The notes below the pieces were generated by a model. The model saw only the letters and a program-made list of their open reading frames with translations, did not search any database and was not told where the DNA came from. A program made the translations under genes and the position numbers. This document shows, in pieces, positions 13,922-22,591 of a DNA stretch of 44,010 bases (positions are counted from its first letter, which is position 1; each line of letters starts with the position of its first letter). Origin of the DNA: an uncultured Clostridia bacterium (lineage in GTDB: Bacteria; Bacillota; Clostridia; Oscillospirales; Ruminococcaceae); NCBI GenBank assembly GCA_947586185.1, contig CANPXN010000022.1:1-44010 (forward strand), given 5' to 3'.

Positions 13922-14620
13922 TCAGATCATCTGAATCAGAGCAACCAAATCCGCATTTGTCAGTTCCCCGTCACCGTTAATATCCGCAGCAAGCTGACTG
14001 TAGGTCAGAAGTGGAAAAGCGGTCGGGTCAGCGTTATATTTTGCAAGCTTTACAGCGTCAACTATATTTACCTTGCCGTCCATGCTGAGGTCGCCGGAAA
14101 GGGGTTCAATATCGACTGGTTCGCCGAAATCCGCCCGCATAGGTACTTCTTCCATTGTAATATACCATAAATTAATACCCTCCATATTTCTAAGAGTATT
14201 CAAAATTTCAGTATACTCAGAATCTGTCACTCCCTTAAAAGAAATTTCTGCATAAATCTTTTCTTCCATTTCAATATCCGAAATAGACAAAGACCTTGTT
14301 TCAGTAAGCACATTAGATATCAATTTAAGACTGTCAACCATATATTTGTATACCTCAGAATTGACATCAAGAACAAACTGAATATTTCCATTTTCATCCG
14401 TTGTCATTTCTGATATGCTTTCATCAAAGTTCACACAAATAGTGCGTTTTGTATAATCCCTCTGAATCACTTCTTCCATTTCTTCTTCGGTATAATATAT
14501 CCCTAAATTCTGAAAGTAACCCTTGAAATTCACAGCTGACGCATTAATGGAAGGAACTGTCATTACCCCGAGCGTTATGACGGCTGATATACCAGCTAAA
14601 ATATTTTTTAATTTTTTCAT
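13922..14620 (-). CDS. Secreted dockerin protein 1
   Basis: A 232-residue exported protein: signal peptide (residues 1-28, MKKLKNILAGISAVITLGVM...), an unrecognised domain (about 30-170), and a C-terminal type I dockerin (about 176-232). The dockerin has two calcium-loop repeats, GDLSMDGKVNIVDAVKLAK and ADINGDGELTNADLVALIQ. Dockerins bind cohesin modules on scaffoldins, placing the protein on a cellulosome-like complex or the cell surface. The middle domain lacks glycosidase motifs. An AAGGAG-type site precedes the ATG. It lies 13 bases behind dockerin protein 2 in one operon, and the two dockerins are almost identical in DNA. Confidence 0.85.
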   Translation of the reverse strand: MKKLKNILAGISAVITLGVMTVPSINASAVNFKGYFQNLGIYYTEEEMEEVIQRDYTKRTICVNFDESISEMTTDENGNIQFVLDVNSEVYKYMVDSLKLISNVLTETRSLSISDIEMEEKIYAEISFKGVTDSEYTEILNTLRNMEGINLWYITMEEVPMRADFGEPVDIEPLSGDLSMDGKVNIVDAVKLAKYNADPTAFPLLTYSQLAADINGDGELTNADLVALIQMI

Positions 14621-14633
14621 ATAAATTACTCCT

Positions 14634-15311
14634 TTAAATCATCTGTATAAGTGCAACCAAATCCGCATTTGTCAGTTCCCCGTCACCGTTGATATCCGCA
14701 GCAAGCTGACTGTAGGTCAGAAGCGGAAAAGCAGTCGGGTCAGCACTATGTTTTGCAAGCTTTACAGCGTCAACAATGTTTACCTTACCGTCCATGCTGA
14801 GGTCGCCAGAAAGGGGTTCAACATCATTTGGAACAGGTGTAATATCGTTTACTAATTGTATAACAGCAACATCTACAATGCCTTTAACACCATTCAAATT
14901 TTTTATCTTATCAGCAACAGAATCCTCATTTGTACCTGTTAATTTTACAGAAACACCCGGATATGCTGAATCTTCAACAAAAGGCACTTTTCCACCATCA
15001 TGAAAAACTGAATTACCAGAATTATTTATAATATTCAAGTTTTCATATAAATCTGTTTCAGGGTCTATGGCATAGACAATTTTCCCATTTTCGTCGAGCT
15101 TTTCTGTTAAATATTCTTCTTCAACGTCAATAGAATAATGGGCTGTTCTATATTGTGACAAAATTTCGTCTCTCTTTGCCTCATATTCTTCCTGTGTAAG
15201 ATATTGACCGTCAAGGAAAACAACAGCTATTGCCGAAACCGGAGCAACACTTGCTGCGCCTACTACAGCTGCTGAAATCAAAGCCGCTAAAATCCTCCTA
15301 AATTTTTTCAT
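14634..15311 (-). CDS. Secreted dockerin protein 2
   Basis: A 225-residue paralogue of the neighbouring protein: signal peptide (residues 1-29, ending VSAIA), a variable domain (30-165) with a YLTQEEYEAKRDE segment, and a C-terminal dockerin (about 170-225) differing from its neighbour at one or two residues. The DNA of the two dockerins (13922-14105 and 14634-14818) is far more alike than the rest of the genes, pointing to recent duplication or gene conversion. The ATG at 15311 follows AAGGAGTTGATTT; an upstream in-frame start would lack a signal peptide at the N-terminus. It overlaps the tail of the frameshifted gene upstream by its ribosome site only. Confidence 0.85.
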   Translation of the reverse strand: MKKFRRILAALISAAVVGAASVAPVSAIAVVFLDGQYLTQEEYEAKRDEILSQYRTAHYSIDVEEEYLTEKLDENGKIVYAIDPETDLYENLNIINNSGNSVFHDGGKVPFVEDSAYPGVSVKLTGTNEDSVADKIKNLNGVKGIVDVAVIQLVNDITPVPNDVEPLSGDLSMDGKVNIVDAVKLAKHSADPTAFPLLTYSQLAADINGDGELTNADLVALIQMI

Positions 15312-15324
15312 ATAAATCAACTCC

Positions 15325-15596
15325 TTATAAATGTTCATTATCAAGCGCAAATTTTAATATATTGCTGTTAATCGGTACAAACTTATTTTTGTTTTGGGAA
15401 TCAGTGTCATTGTGGTCAATATCATAACAAATTGGATCTACAACGCCATAAAATTCCGCAAAATACTTGCCGAACGAAACAATACCCATAATATAAATTA
15501 AGCTGTTTTGATTGCTATCCATTCTTTTTTCATCAATCGTGAACGCCCCTGCCGAAAAAGTCGCCGCTGATAAAACAGATAAAAATTTTTAACCAT
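15325..15596 (-). pseudogene. Frameshifted secreted-protein gene, first in the dockerin operon
   Basis: An ATG at 15596 with AAAGGAG upstream opens MVKNFY and then runs out of frame. The next frame continues as FLSVLSAATFSAGAF (a good signal peptide) and reads through to a stop at 15325. The frames join if the run of five A after ATGGTT had six, giving MVKKFLSVLSAAT. So a one-base loss in an A-tract has broken the gene, or the tract switches it on and off. The mature part (about 65 residues, DSNQNSLIYIMGIVSFGKYF...) has no dockerin and is not recognised. Confidence 0.65.
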
Positions 15597-15714
15597 ATTA
15601 ATTTCTCCTTTAATTGTTGTCATTCCTAATCACTGTGTAATTTTATTCCTGCAATCTCATTATATACCCATTATTATATTTTATTAATAACCTTTAAAAT
15701 AATATTTTGATATA

Positions 15715-15900
15715 ACTATCTATACAGCGTCCCAATACGGCTTGGGAACGCCATATAAATATATAATGAGAATCTGAATTGAAAGTGTCAATCGCAAACC
15801 CTCGATCAACGACTTTCACTATATATAACAATTTTAACACCCTGTTTGTGCGCTTTTTTCCAATTTTTTTTAAAATTGGATATATGCACAAAATTCGTAT
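15715..15900. repeat. Locus-flanking repeat B (related to 13635-13816)
   Basis: This holds a GC hairpin (GCGTCCCAATACGGCTTGGGAACGC at about 15727-15751), an AGAATCTGAA block and the 38-base core at 15824-15861. It lies upstream of the frameshifted gene, so the two repeats bracket the three-gene locus. Besides this repeat, 15597-16041 holds the helicase promoter and no gene. Confidence 0.75.
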
Positions 15901-15972
15901 ACCAATCATAGCATTATGCACAAAAAATTACATATATATTTCTGCTCACGGTCTGAAAACCGGTTAATTTAT

Positions 15973-16001
15973 TTGACTTACCGCCATAAATATGGTATTA
16001 T
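15973..16001 (+). promoter_or_regulatory. Promoter of the DEAD-box helicase operon
   Basis: TTGACT (15973-15978), 17-base spacer, TATTAT (15996-16001), 40 bases ahead of the ATG. Confidence 0.7.
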
Positions 16002-16041
16002 TAAATAATAGTTAAAAGCGAAAAAAGAAAGGAAAAACTAA

Positions 16042-17745
16042 ATGCAGTTTAATGAAATTGAGCTTTCAGAGGAAATCCTCAAAGCCATAAATGAAATCGG
16101 ATATTCGGAAATGACTGAAATACAGGAAAAAAGCATACCCGTTCTTCTCAGCGGCGCAGATGTTATCGGACGTTCAAATACGGGTACCGGAAAAACCGCC
16201 GCATTTGGTATTCCGGCTGTGGAAAGCATCTCTCACGACAAATCAGCCGGAGTGCAAACGCTTATCTTATGTCCTACAAGAGAGCTTGCTGTTCAGGCAT
16301 GCGATGAAATAAAAAAATTTTCAAAATTCATGCCATGGGTAAAGCCTGCGGCAGTTTACGGCGGAGCAAGCATCGAAAAACAAATCGGTGAGCTGAAACA
16401 CGGCGCAAACCTAATTGCAGGTACTCCGGGCAGAGTTATGGATCATATTAAAAGGCATACCCTAAAGCTTAACGGCTTGAAAACTATCGTCCTTGACGAG
16501 GCGGATGAAATGCTGAATATGGGCTTCCGTGAGGATATTGAAGAAATCCTCCAATACGTTCCGGATGAAAGACAGACCGTTCTGTTCTCTGCAACTATGC
16601 CTCCGGAAATTATGGCTATTACAAGCAAGTACCAAAAGAATCCGCAAATTATAAAAACTATATCCAAAAGCCGTACTGTGGAAGCTATTAACCAATCCTA
16701 TTATGAAGTTCCGTCATCTCAGAAAATTGACGCTCTCCATCTGCTGCTTATGGCATATTCTCCTAAATCCTCAATGGTGTTCTGCAATACCAAAAAAATG
16801 GTTGACGAGCTTACCGATGCTCTCTGCATAAAGGGGTTTAGAGCAGCCGGTCTTCACGGGGATATGAAACAGATACAGCGAACACATGTTATGAACGGAT
16901 TCAAAGCCGGCAAAACAAATATTCTTGTTGCAACGGATATTGCCGCAAGAGGTATAGATGTAAGCGGTGTGGACGCAGTTTTCAACTATGATCTGCCCCA
17001 GGATAACGAATACTACATCCACCGAATCGGACGTACCGGTAGAGCCGGAAAATCGGGAAATGCATACACTCTTATAAGCGGAAGAAAACAGTTACTGGAT
17101 CTAAAAGCGATCGCCAAATATACAAAATCTGAAATAACCAAAAAATTCGTTCCGTCCAAAGCTGAGGCAATTGCATTAAAGGTTCATCAGCTTGCGGATA
17201 AAATCAGTCTTTCATGCGCTCAAGAAACAATTCCAGAAACAGAACAGATAATAAGTATTCTTGAAAGCCAGGGATTTACTGCAAGACAAATTGCAGGAGC
17301 GCTTATAAATAAAAAACTTGCCAAGGAAATACGCTCTGTACCGGAGGTTTCCAACATTACATCAGAATACAGAAGCAGGGAAAGCCATGGCAGTAAAAAC
17401 GGAAAAACCGTCAAGGTCAATATCAACGTAGGACGCATGCAGAAAATTGCGCCTAATTTCATTCTCGGCGCACTGGTCGAGGCTACCGGAATGTCAGGAA
17501 AAAGCTTTGGTAAAATAGATATTCACGACAAATATACAACAGTTGAAGTTCCAGGAAACGAGATCGACCATGTTATACATTCTCTCAACAACGGAAAAAT
17601 AAACGGTAATAAGGTCACGGTAAAGAAATACGAAGGCGGAAGGCGCAAATCCTACAGGCAAAACGACAAAAGAAGCAATGGCGCATACAGAAAAAATACG
17701 GGCAATTCCAGAAGGAATAATAAATCTTACAAAAAAAGAGGTTAA
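16042..17745 (+). CDS. DEAD-box ATP-dependent RNA helicase (CshA/DbpA type)
   Basis: A 567-residue helicase that unwinds structured RNA, with likely roles in ribosome assembly, mRNA decay and cold adaptation. Motifs in order: Q-motif region (MTEIQEKSIP, 24-33), Walker A SNTGTGKT (45-52), PTRELA (78-83), DEAD (152-155), SAT (183-185), ATDIAARGID and HRIGRTGRAG in the second RecA domain. Residues about 450-520 match the DbpA-type RNA-binding domain (GALVEATGMSGKSFGKIDIH), and the tail is rich in Arg, Lys, Asn and Gly. The response regulator gene starts 15 bases after its stop, which is an uncommon pairing. Confidence 0.93.
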   Translation: MQFNEIELSEEILKAINEIGYSEMTEIQEKSIPVLLSGADVIGRSNTGTGKTAAFGIPAVESISHDKSAGVQTLILCPTRELAVQACDEIKKFSKFMPWVKPAAVYGGASIEKQIGELKHGANLIAGTPGRVMDHIKRHTLKLNGLKTIVLDEADEMLNMGFREDIEEILQYVPDERQTVLFSATMPPEIMAITSKYQKNPQIIKTISKSRTVEAINQSYYEVPSSQKIDALHLLLMAYSPKSSMVFCNTKKMVDELTDALCIKGFRAAGLHGDMKQIQRTHVMNGFKAGKTNILVATDIAARGIDVSGVDAVFNYDLPQDNEYYIHRIGRTGRAGKSGNAYTLISGRKQLLDLKAIAKYTKSEITKKFVPSKAEAIALKVHQLADKISLSCAQETIPETEQIISILESQGFTARQIAGALINKKLAKEIRSVPEVSNITSEYRSRESHGSKNGKTVKVNINVGRMQKIAPNFILGALVEATGMSGKSFGKIDIHDKYTTVEVPGNEIDHVIHSLNNGKINGNKVTVKKYEGGRRKSYRQNDKRSNGAYRKNTGNSRRNNKSYKKRG

Positions 17746-17760
17746 CAAGGAGCGGTAGCT

Positions 17761-18438
17761 ATGAGAATATTAGTTGTAGAAGACGAAGAGGCAATTGCTG
17801 ACGCACTTGTTCATATTCTTACAAAAAATAAATATATCGCAGACGCATGCTACGATGGTGAAAGCGGTCTTGACAATGCTCTTACCGGAATATATGACAT
17901 AATCCTCCTCGATATAATGCTGCCAAAAATAAATGGACTTGACGTACTTAAACAGCTCAGGGACAACAAAATAGATACTCCTGTGCTCCTGCTCACAGCC
18001 AAGGACGAGATTCCAGATAAGGTAAAGGGACTTGATTTCGGCGCTGACGATTACATGACCAAGCCTTTCTCATTCGACGAGCTTCTCGCCAGAATAAGAT
18101 GCCTGTATCGCAGAAAAGCAAATATTTCGTATGAGAATATATTGAAGTTCAATGATGTTTCACTAAATCTGCAAACCTATGAAATTTCTACAGAATCTCA
18201 ATCTTTTAAGCTTGGTTTAAAGGAATTCAGTATAATGGAATTAATGCTTCAGAATCCAAACAGGGTTTTTAGTAAAGAATCCCTTATTGAAAAAGTCTGG
18301 GGCTATGAATCCGACGCTGAATATAACAATGTTGAAGTATACATTTCATTTCTGAGGAAAAAGCTTTCTCACATGAATGCACATACTGTGATCAAAACTG
18401 TTCGAGGCGTTGGTTATCGTCTGGAGGAGATAAAATGA
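17761..18438 (+). CDS. OmpR/PhoB-family response regulator
   Basis: A 225-residue two-component regulator: a receiver domain (1-120) with the acidic pair at E7-D8-E9, phospho-acceptor Asp51 (LLDIMLP) and Lys101 (TKPF), then an OmpR-type winged helix (about 128-224) ending YISFLRKKLSH...RGVGYRL. It binds DNA as a dimer when phosphorylated. It overlaps the histidine kinase gene by four bases (ATGA), so the two are translationally coupled. Target genes are not evident from the window. Confidence 0.95.
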   Translation: MRILVVEDEEAIADALVHILTKNKYIADACYDGESGLDNALTGIYDIILLDIMLPKINGLDVLKQLRDNKIDTPVLLLTAKDEIPDKVKGLDFGADDYMTKPFSFDELLARIRCLYRRKANISYENILKFNDVSLNLQTYEISTESQSFKLGLKEFSIMELMLQNPNRVFSKESLIEKVWGYESDAEYNNVEVYISFLRKKLSHMNAHTVIKTVRGVGYRLEEIK

Positions 18439-20165
18439 TCAAGCGGCTTCGTCGCAGATTTATTATTGTCAATATGACAATACTTACCTGTGTTCTATTC
18501 GGAATACTTGGTGGAATTTTTACTCTTATGTATTCATCCGAAGTTAAAACGTCATATGACCTTATGGAGCAAATGCTCAAACAGCCCGACCGTGGAAATG
18601 CAGCGGATATATTATATGATGATACATATTTGCAGTGCGGCAATTACCAAATTCCTTTAAGCGTTCCCCTTGCCTTCGGCGATGAGCATTACAATAATTC
18701 CCCTGATGACCACAACCAAAACAATGATGGATACGGCGAATTGGGACCGAGACCTCAGCCCCCTCGTCCATGGTTTCCGGAGGAGCCGGATTTTCCGGAT
18801 GTTCCTCCTGAAACAACTGCTGTAACAAAGGCTGAAACGAAAAAACAGACTACAGCTATCGCAAAAACTACAAAGTCGGCGGAAAAAACTACTGCCAAGG
18901 CAGCGAATAACAATAACACAGTAAATAAAACTACTGCCAAAAAGCACACTATGTTAACGGAAACTACTGCGGCTAAATCAACGAAAAAAGAAAGCAAAGA
19001 AACCACTACGACTGTAAGCAAAAGTACTTCTGTGACTGCTGATGTTAGCAGAACGAAAATGCCTGACGCCGGTTCAACGCCTCCGCCTATGCAGCCGGGA
19101 GAAAAAAGGGAGCCTAAGCCTTTTGTTGAAAAAACAAAGAGAGCATCTATATATGTCAGATTCAACAGTCTTGACAACATGGATGCTATCATATACAACT
19201 ACTGTGAAAACGAGGATAATGAGGCGGTTAAAAAAGCCGTTCATACAATTGTTGACAGCGGTAAAAACAAGGGAACTATCTCAATAAACACAACACAGTT
19301 CAGATATTTACTGCAAGACAACACTATCCGCAATCTCGGCTTTGAGCTTATTTTTCTCGACAGGACTATTGAAATTTCCACCGTCAACAGACTTCTTTTT
19401 ATTTTTATAATAATAGGAAGTATCGGTCTTATAGTAATTTTTGGCCTTAGTGTTATACTTGCAAACTGGACAATAAAGCCTGTTGAAAAAGCATGGGATC
19501 AGCAAAAGCAGTTTGTGGCAGACGCCTCCCACGAGCTTAAAACGCCCCTTACCGTTATATCAGCCAATACAGACGTTATTCTTGCAAGTCCGGATGATCT
19601 GGTAAAAAACCAAACTAAATGGCTTAACTATATAAAAACGGAAACTACCAGAATGTCAAAGCTTGTTGCAAACCTCCTTTGCATTGCAAAATATGACGCA
19701 AATCAGATAAAAACCATTATCCAGAACTTTGATTTGAGCAATGTGATTTCAAGCATATGTCTTTTATTTGAACCTCTAGTTTTTGAAAACGGAAAAATAC
19801 TGGAATCTGAAATTCAGCCGGGTATAAGCTTTAATGGTGACGAGGACAAGATAAAACAGCTCATTAACATACTTCTTGACAACGCCCTTAAATATTCAAG
19901 TGACAACGGAAAGATCCTTGTGAGCCTCAGTACCGATAAGCAGAACAAAATATGTATAGATATTTCAAATTCAAGTGATACTATCCCAAAAGAAAAGCTG
20001 GATAAGATATTCGACAGATTCTACCGTATAGACGATTCCAGAAACAGAAAGACAGGCGGTTCCGGACTGGGACTTAATATTGCAAAAACAATTGTTGAAA
20101 ATCATCACGGCACGATATCTGTAAAAAGTGAAAATAATATCACTACATTTCATATTGTTCTGTAA
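18435..20165 (+). CDS. Sensor histidine kinase with long Thr/Lys/Pro-rich extracellular linker
   Basis: A 576-residue membrane kinase partnering the regulator before it. TM1 spans about 11-34 and TM2 about 319-344. The extracellular part has a Pro-rich and then Thr/Lys/Ala-rich low-complexity stretch (about 105-233) followed by a small folded domain (234-318). The cytoplasmic part holds the HisKA motif VADASHELKTPL (His366) and the HATPase motifs (N of LLDNALKYS, DRFYRIDDSRN, GGSGLGLNIAK). The low-complexity linker resembles wall-spanning linkers of surface proteins, so the small domain may sense conditions at or beyond the peptidoglycan. The coupled start and the following terminator end the operon. 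Confidence 0.92.
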   Translation: MIKRLRRRFIIVNMTILTCVLFGILGGIFTLMYSSEVKTSYDLMEQMLKQPDRGNAADILYDDTYLQCGNYQIPLSVPLAFGDEHYNNSPDDHNQNNDGYGELGPRPQPPRPWFPEEPDFPDVPPETTAVTKAETKKQTTAIAKTTKSAEKTTAKAANNNNTVNKTTAKKHTMLTETTAAKSTKKESKETTTTVSKSTSVTADVSRTKMPDAGSTPPPMQPGEKREPKPFVEKTKRASIYVRFNSLDNMDAIIYNYCENEDNEAVKKAVHTIVDSGKNKGTISINTTQFRYLLQDNTIRNLGFELIFLDRTIEISTVNRLLFIFIIIGSIGLIVIFGLSVILANWTIKPVEKAWDQQKQFVADASHELKTPLTVISANTDVILASPDDLVKNQTKWLNYIKTETTRMSKLVANLLCIAKYDANQIKTIIQNFDLSNVISSICLLFEPLVFENGKILESEIQPGISFNGDEDKIKQLINILLDNALKYSSDNGKILVSLSTDKQNKICIDISNSSDTIPKEKLDKIFDRFYRIDDSRNRKTGGSGLGLNIAKTIVENHHGTISVKSENNITTFHIVL

Positions 20166-20170
20166 TTAAA

Positions 20171-20209
20171 AAATCCCCACAAAGAAGGTAATTTTCTTTG
20201 TGAGGATTT
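20171..20209. terminator. Bidirectional terminator between kinase and SUKH-like gene
   Basis: AAATCCCCACAAAGAA pairs with TTCTTTGTGAGGATTT; T-rich sequence lies on both sides, so it can end transcripts from both the kinase operon and the convergent gene at 20215. Confidence 0.8.
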
Positions 20210-20214
20210 ATCTT

Positions 20215-20811
20215 TCAATGTATAGTGTCATTGTATATCCCATTCAAGTACTCATAAAAGTTATCCGCAACAGGTCTGAACAGCTTTAAAAGCTCCTCTT
20301 TAGGTATAAGTATTCCTTTTTCTTCAGAATCGTACATCAGGTCAAAAAACGGTTCATGGTCTATTTCAACAATAGGACATTTTTCTTCATCCGGCATATT
20401 TGTAAGGTCAATACAACGGATAAAGAAACTTTCTTCATCCCAACCAAAGGGAAGATATCCGTTATTTGCAAGATGATGATTATAAGAGTGTTCAAGTTCA
20501 TAAAGCGGATTATTTATATAATTGCGCCCGAGGGCATCATCGAATCTGTGGTTATAAACCGAGAAAAATGCTTTTATGCATTCAGGAAGCTTTACATTGA
20601 ATTTTTCTTCATGCATTGCAAAATCACTTTCCGTAACCACGGCAGGATATAATTTCCAGACATTCCATTCTTTATTAGGGTCTGCACCGTCCTCGAGCAT
20701 TTCAGGTGGAATCCCAACCCCCTTAACCAGTATGATATCTTCGCTTTTTCTTTTTTCATAATATCTTTCAAAGAAATTCTTCATAAAGGCTCTGTTTTCT
20801 TCAATTGTCAT
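20215..20811 (-). CDS. SMI1/KNR4 (SUKH) domain protein
   Basis: A 198-residue soluble protein. The central part has the SUKH pattern: VTESDFAMHEEKFNVKLPEC (helix plus LP), then AFFSVYNH, and later GYLPFGWDEESF, the usual 'flpi...g' strand. SUKH domains are widespread, often as immunity proteins against contact-dependent toxins; there is no toxin gene next to this one. ATG 20811 has GGAGGAG ahead of it; the upstream ATG at 20826 would place the site inside the coding region. Its neighbour at 20837 reads in the same direction. Confidence 0.7.
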   Translation of the reverse strand: MTIEENRAFMKNFFERYYEKRKSEDIILVKGVGIPPEMLEDGADPNKEWNVWKLYPAVVTESDFAMHEEKFNVKLPECIKAFFSVYNHRFDDALGRNYINNPLYELEHSYNHHLANNGYLPFGWDEESFFIRCIDLTNMPDEEKCPIVEIDHEPFFDLMYDSEEKGILIPKEELLKLFRPVADNFYEYLNGIYNDTIH

Positions 20812-20836
20812 TACTAACTCCTCCATAAATTCAAAT

Positions 20837-21379
20837 TTAACTTAACAGCATATATGCAATTCCGGCAATAGCCATTATCCCACATCCACAAGACAAAAAA
20901 ACAGTGCCAACTATACCGCTTATAACAACTACTTTCTCAACAAATGCTTGTCGTGGTTTTCGGGGATTATAAACAACAGTCATTTCACTTCCCAAAGGCC
21001 ATTTTTCCTCTGCAAGTTTTTTATAATTATGAAAAACTCCCTTTGTATTTATGTGAAAAACGTCCTTTTCAGAAATATAAAAACGATCACTTTGTCCAAA
21101 CATTTCATTTGGATTGTGAGTTGATTGATATTTGGACGAAACACATCTATAATGTCTATATGCTTTGAATTTTCTGCCATTTACATAAAACTCTACTACA
21201 GGAGCAATGGAGGATAGATTACCGCTTCCTCTAAACCGATATTTCACAACCTTTCCCTTTGTTTCCTCTGTACAATTCTTTCTTACTGCTTTTTTGTGCA
21301 GGAAAAAGGGTATCGAAATAATTGCTAATAAAAGACCAGCTCCTGCTATACATATACTGGATATTGTTAAATCATTCAT
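20837..21379 (-). CDS. DUF3592-like two-helix membrane protein
   Basis: A 180-residue protein with a membrane helix at each end (about residues 6-26 and 150-178) and a soluble middle. The middle has the pattern APVVEFYVNGRKFKAYRHYR and ends with GSEMTVVYNPRKPRQAFVE, which resembles DUF3592 proteins (V.Y.P.nP...). Function unknown. ATG 21379 is preferred over the GTG at 21394, which is part of the GTGAGGAAAA ribosome site. Together with the SUKH-like protein and a lipoprotein it forms a minus-strand group of envelope or surface proteins. Confidence 0.6.
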   Translation of the reverse strand: MNDLTISSICIAGAGLLLAIISIPFFLHKKAVRKNCTEETKGKVVKYRFRGSGNLSSIAPVVEFYVNGRKFKAYRHYRCVSSKYQSTHNPNEMFGQSDRFYISEKDVFHINTKGVFHNYKKLAEEKWPLGSEMTVVYNPRKPRQAFVEKVVVISGIVGTVFLSCGCGIMAIAGIAYMLLS

Positions 21380-21416
21380 ATCATTTTTCCTCACTTTCTA
21401 TTCTACAAATTCTGAT

Positions 21417-21893
21417 TCATGGTGTTTCATCTATATCAATTGCAGTCCATACATCATCTGTCTTTTCTAATTCGATTCGTGACAGAATGTCCTTCGAACC
21501 TGTATTTCTATTTCCATCTTTGTCAAGTCCTTCTTGACTATATCTTATCCAAACATATCCGGTATTCCCATTTATTTTTGCGGTAACAAATTTTATATCA
21601 TGGTTTTCTTTAACAACATCCGGGTATGATTCTTTACACAAACAGTACCGTGCCAGCACACCAAACTGTTCCTCACAATCATGGCTGTCGTCACTGTACG
21701 AAAAGGCTTTTTCAATTTGGTCAAGTATAGGCTGAACTATTAATTTATCCCCATGACTGCATATGTGTCTTGTCTCACGATATGTATCTGTCCCAAAGTA
21801 TTCTTCCTCATATCCTTTTGGAAAAGAACATCCGGCTAAAGCATTAGTTATTATAAATATCAAAATAACAGCAGCAGCTTTGACTTTTTTCAT
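21417..21893 (-). CDS. Putative lipoprotein
   Basis: A 158-residue protein with a lipoprotein signal peptide: MKKVKAAAVILIFIITNALAGC, with the lipobox LAGC and Cys22 as the lipidation site. The mature part is acidic, has three further cysteines and ends in a strand-rich YVWIRYSQEGLD...SRIELEKTDDVWTAIDI segment similar to small uncharacterised clostridial lipoproteins. It follows maf by 13 bases and should be co-transcribed with it, though the two have no clear functional link. Confidence 0.75.
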   Translation of the reverse strand: MKKVKAAAVILIFIITNALAGCSFPKGYEEEYFGTDTYRETRHICSHGDKLIVQPILDQIEKAFSYSDDSHDCEEQFGVLARYCLCKESYPDVVKENHDIKFVTAKINGNTGYVWIRYSQEGLDKDGNRNTGSKDILSRIELEKTDDVWTAIDIDETP

Positions 21894-21906
21894 AACAATA
21901 CCTCTC

Positions 21907-22461
21907 CTATATCACTCCAAGCTCTTTTAGCTTTCTTGAAAGAGCAGCTGCCGGAAGTCCTACAACATTAAAATAATCTCCGCATATGGCTCTGACCAGC
22001 AGCGCTCCCCTGCCCTGTATGCCATAGCCTCCTGCTTTATCAAAAGGCTCACCGGTGGAGATATACCAATTGATCTCCTCCTCAGACAGCTTAAAAAACT
22101 CAACCTGAGTAGCCTCTGTAAACGAATGTAACCTGCCGTTTACAGCTATTGCTGTGCCGGTGTAAACAGTATGTTTTTTTCCCGAAAGCATGCGAAGCAT
22201 TCTTCGGCAGTCCTCCTCGTCGGCAGGCTTTCCGAGAATATTATCATCAATAACAACCGACGTATCACAGCCTATAACAGCACAACCCTCAGCCTTTGCG
22301 GCTGCCGCCTTTTTACATGCCAGATACCCGGCAGCCTCAGAAGCCGAAATATCCTCCGGAATAGTTTCATCAACATTAGCAGGAATGACCTCAAATCTGT
22401 CAGTTATCAGCTTCATAAGCTCGCATCTCCTCGGAGAAGCCGAAGCAAGTATAATTTTCAT
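21907..22461 (-). CDS. maf: Maf-family nucleotide pyrophosphatase
   Basis: A 184-residue protein with the full Maf signature: ILASASPRRCELM (residues 4-16), DE in NVDETIP (30-36), CDTSV (65-69), MLRMLSGKKHTVYTG (89-103) and GYGIQGRGALLV (147-158). Maf enzymes hydrolyse dTTP, UTP or modified nucleotides to monophosphates and clear non-canonical ones; in Gram-positive bacteria they also affect septum formation. AGAGGG lies ahead of the ATG. The diverging zinc operon starts 130 bases away. Confidence 0.93.
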   Translation of the reverse strand: MKIILASASPRRCELMKLITDRFEVIPANVDETIPEDISASEAAGYLACKKAAAAKAEGCAVIGCDTSVVIDDNILGKPADEEDCRRMLRMLSGKKHTVYTGTAIAVNGRLHSFTEATQVEFFKLSEEEINWYISTGEPFDKAGGYGIQGRGALLVRAICGDYFNVVGLPAAALSRKLKELGVI

Positions 22462-22527
22462 AGCGCTACCCTCTTTAAATTTTTATAATAATTATAACAT
22501 AATCATCATATTTTGACAAGCTGAACC

Positions 22528-22556
22528 TTGACAGATCATTCAAAACATGCTAAAAT
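22528..22556 (+). promoter_or_regulatory. Promoter of the zur-znuA-znuB operon
   Basis: TTGACA (22528-22533), 17-base spacer, TAAAAT (22551-22556). The AT-rich downstream sequence AAAATGGTTATTAATTTTAG is partly palindromic and could be an operator for the first gene's product, but it does not clearly match a known Zur box. Confidence 0.65.
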
Positions 22557-22591
22557 TGAAAATGGTTATTAATTTTAGTTAGGAGAAGCTT

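Noticed and set aside
15694-15967. Frames of 62 and 75 codons on both strands upstream of the helicase
   Set aside because: They cover repeat B, which is also present at 13635-13816 without open frames, and lack ribosome sites.
18755-19198. 147-codon minus-strand frame in the histidine kinase
   Set aside because: It is an antisense shadow of the Thr-rich linker, whose biased codons leave the opposite strand open.
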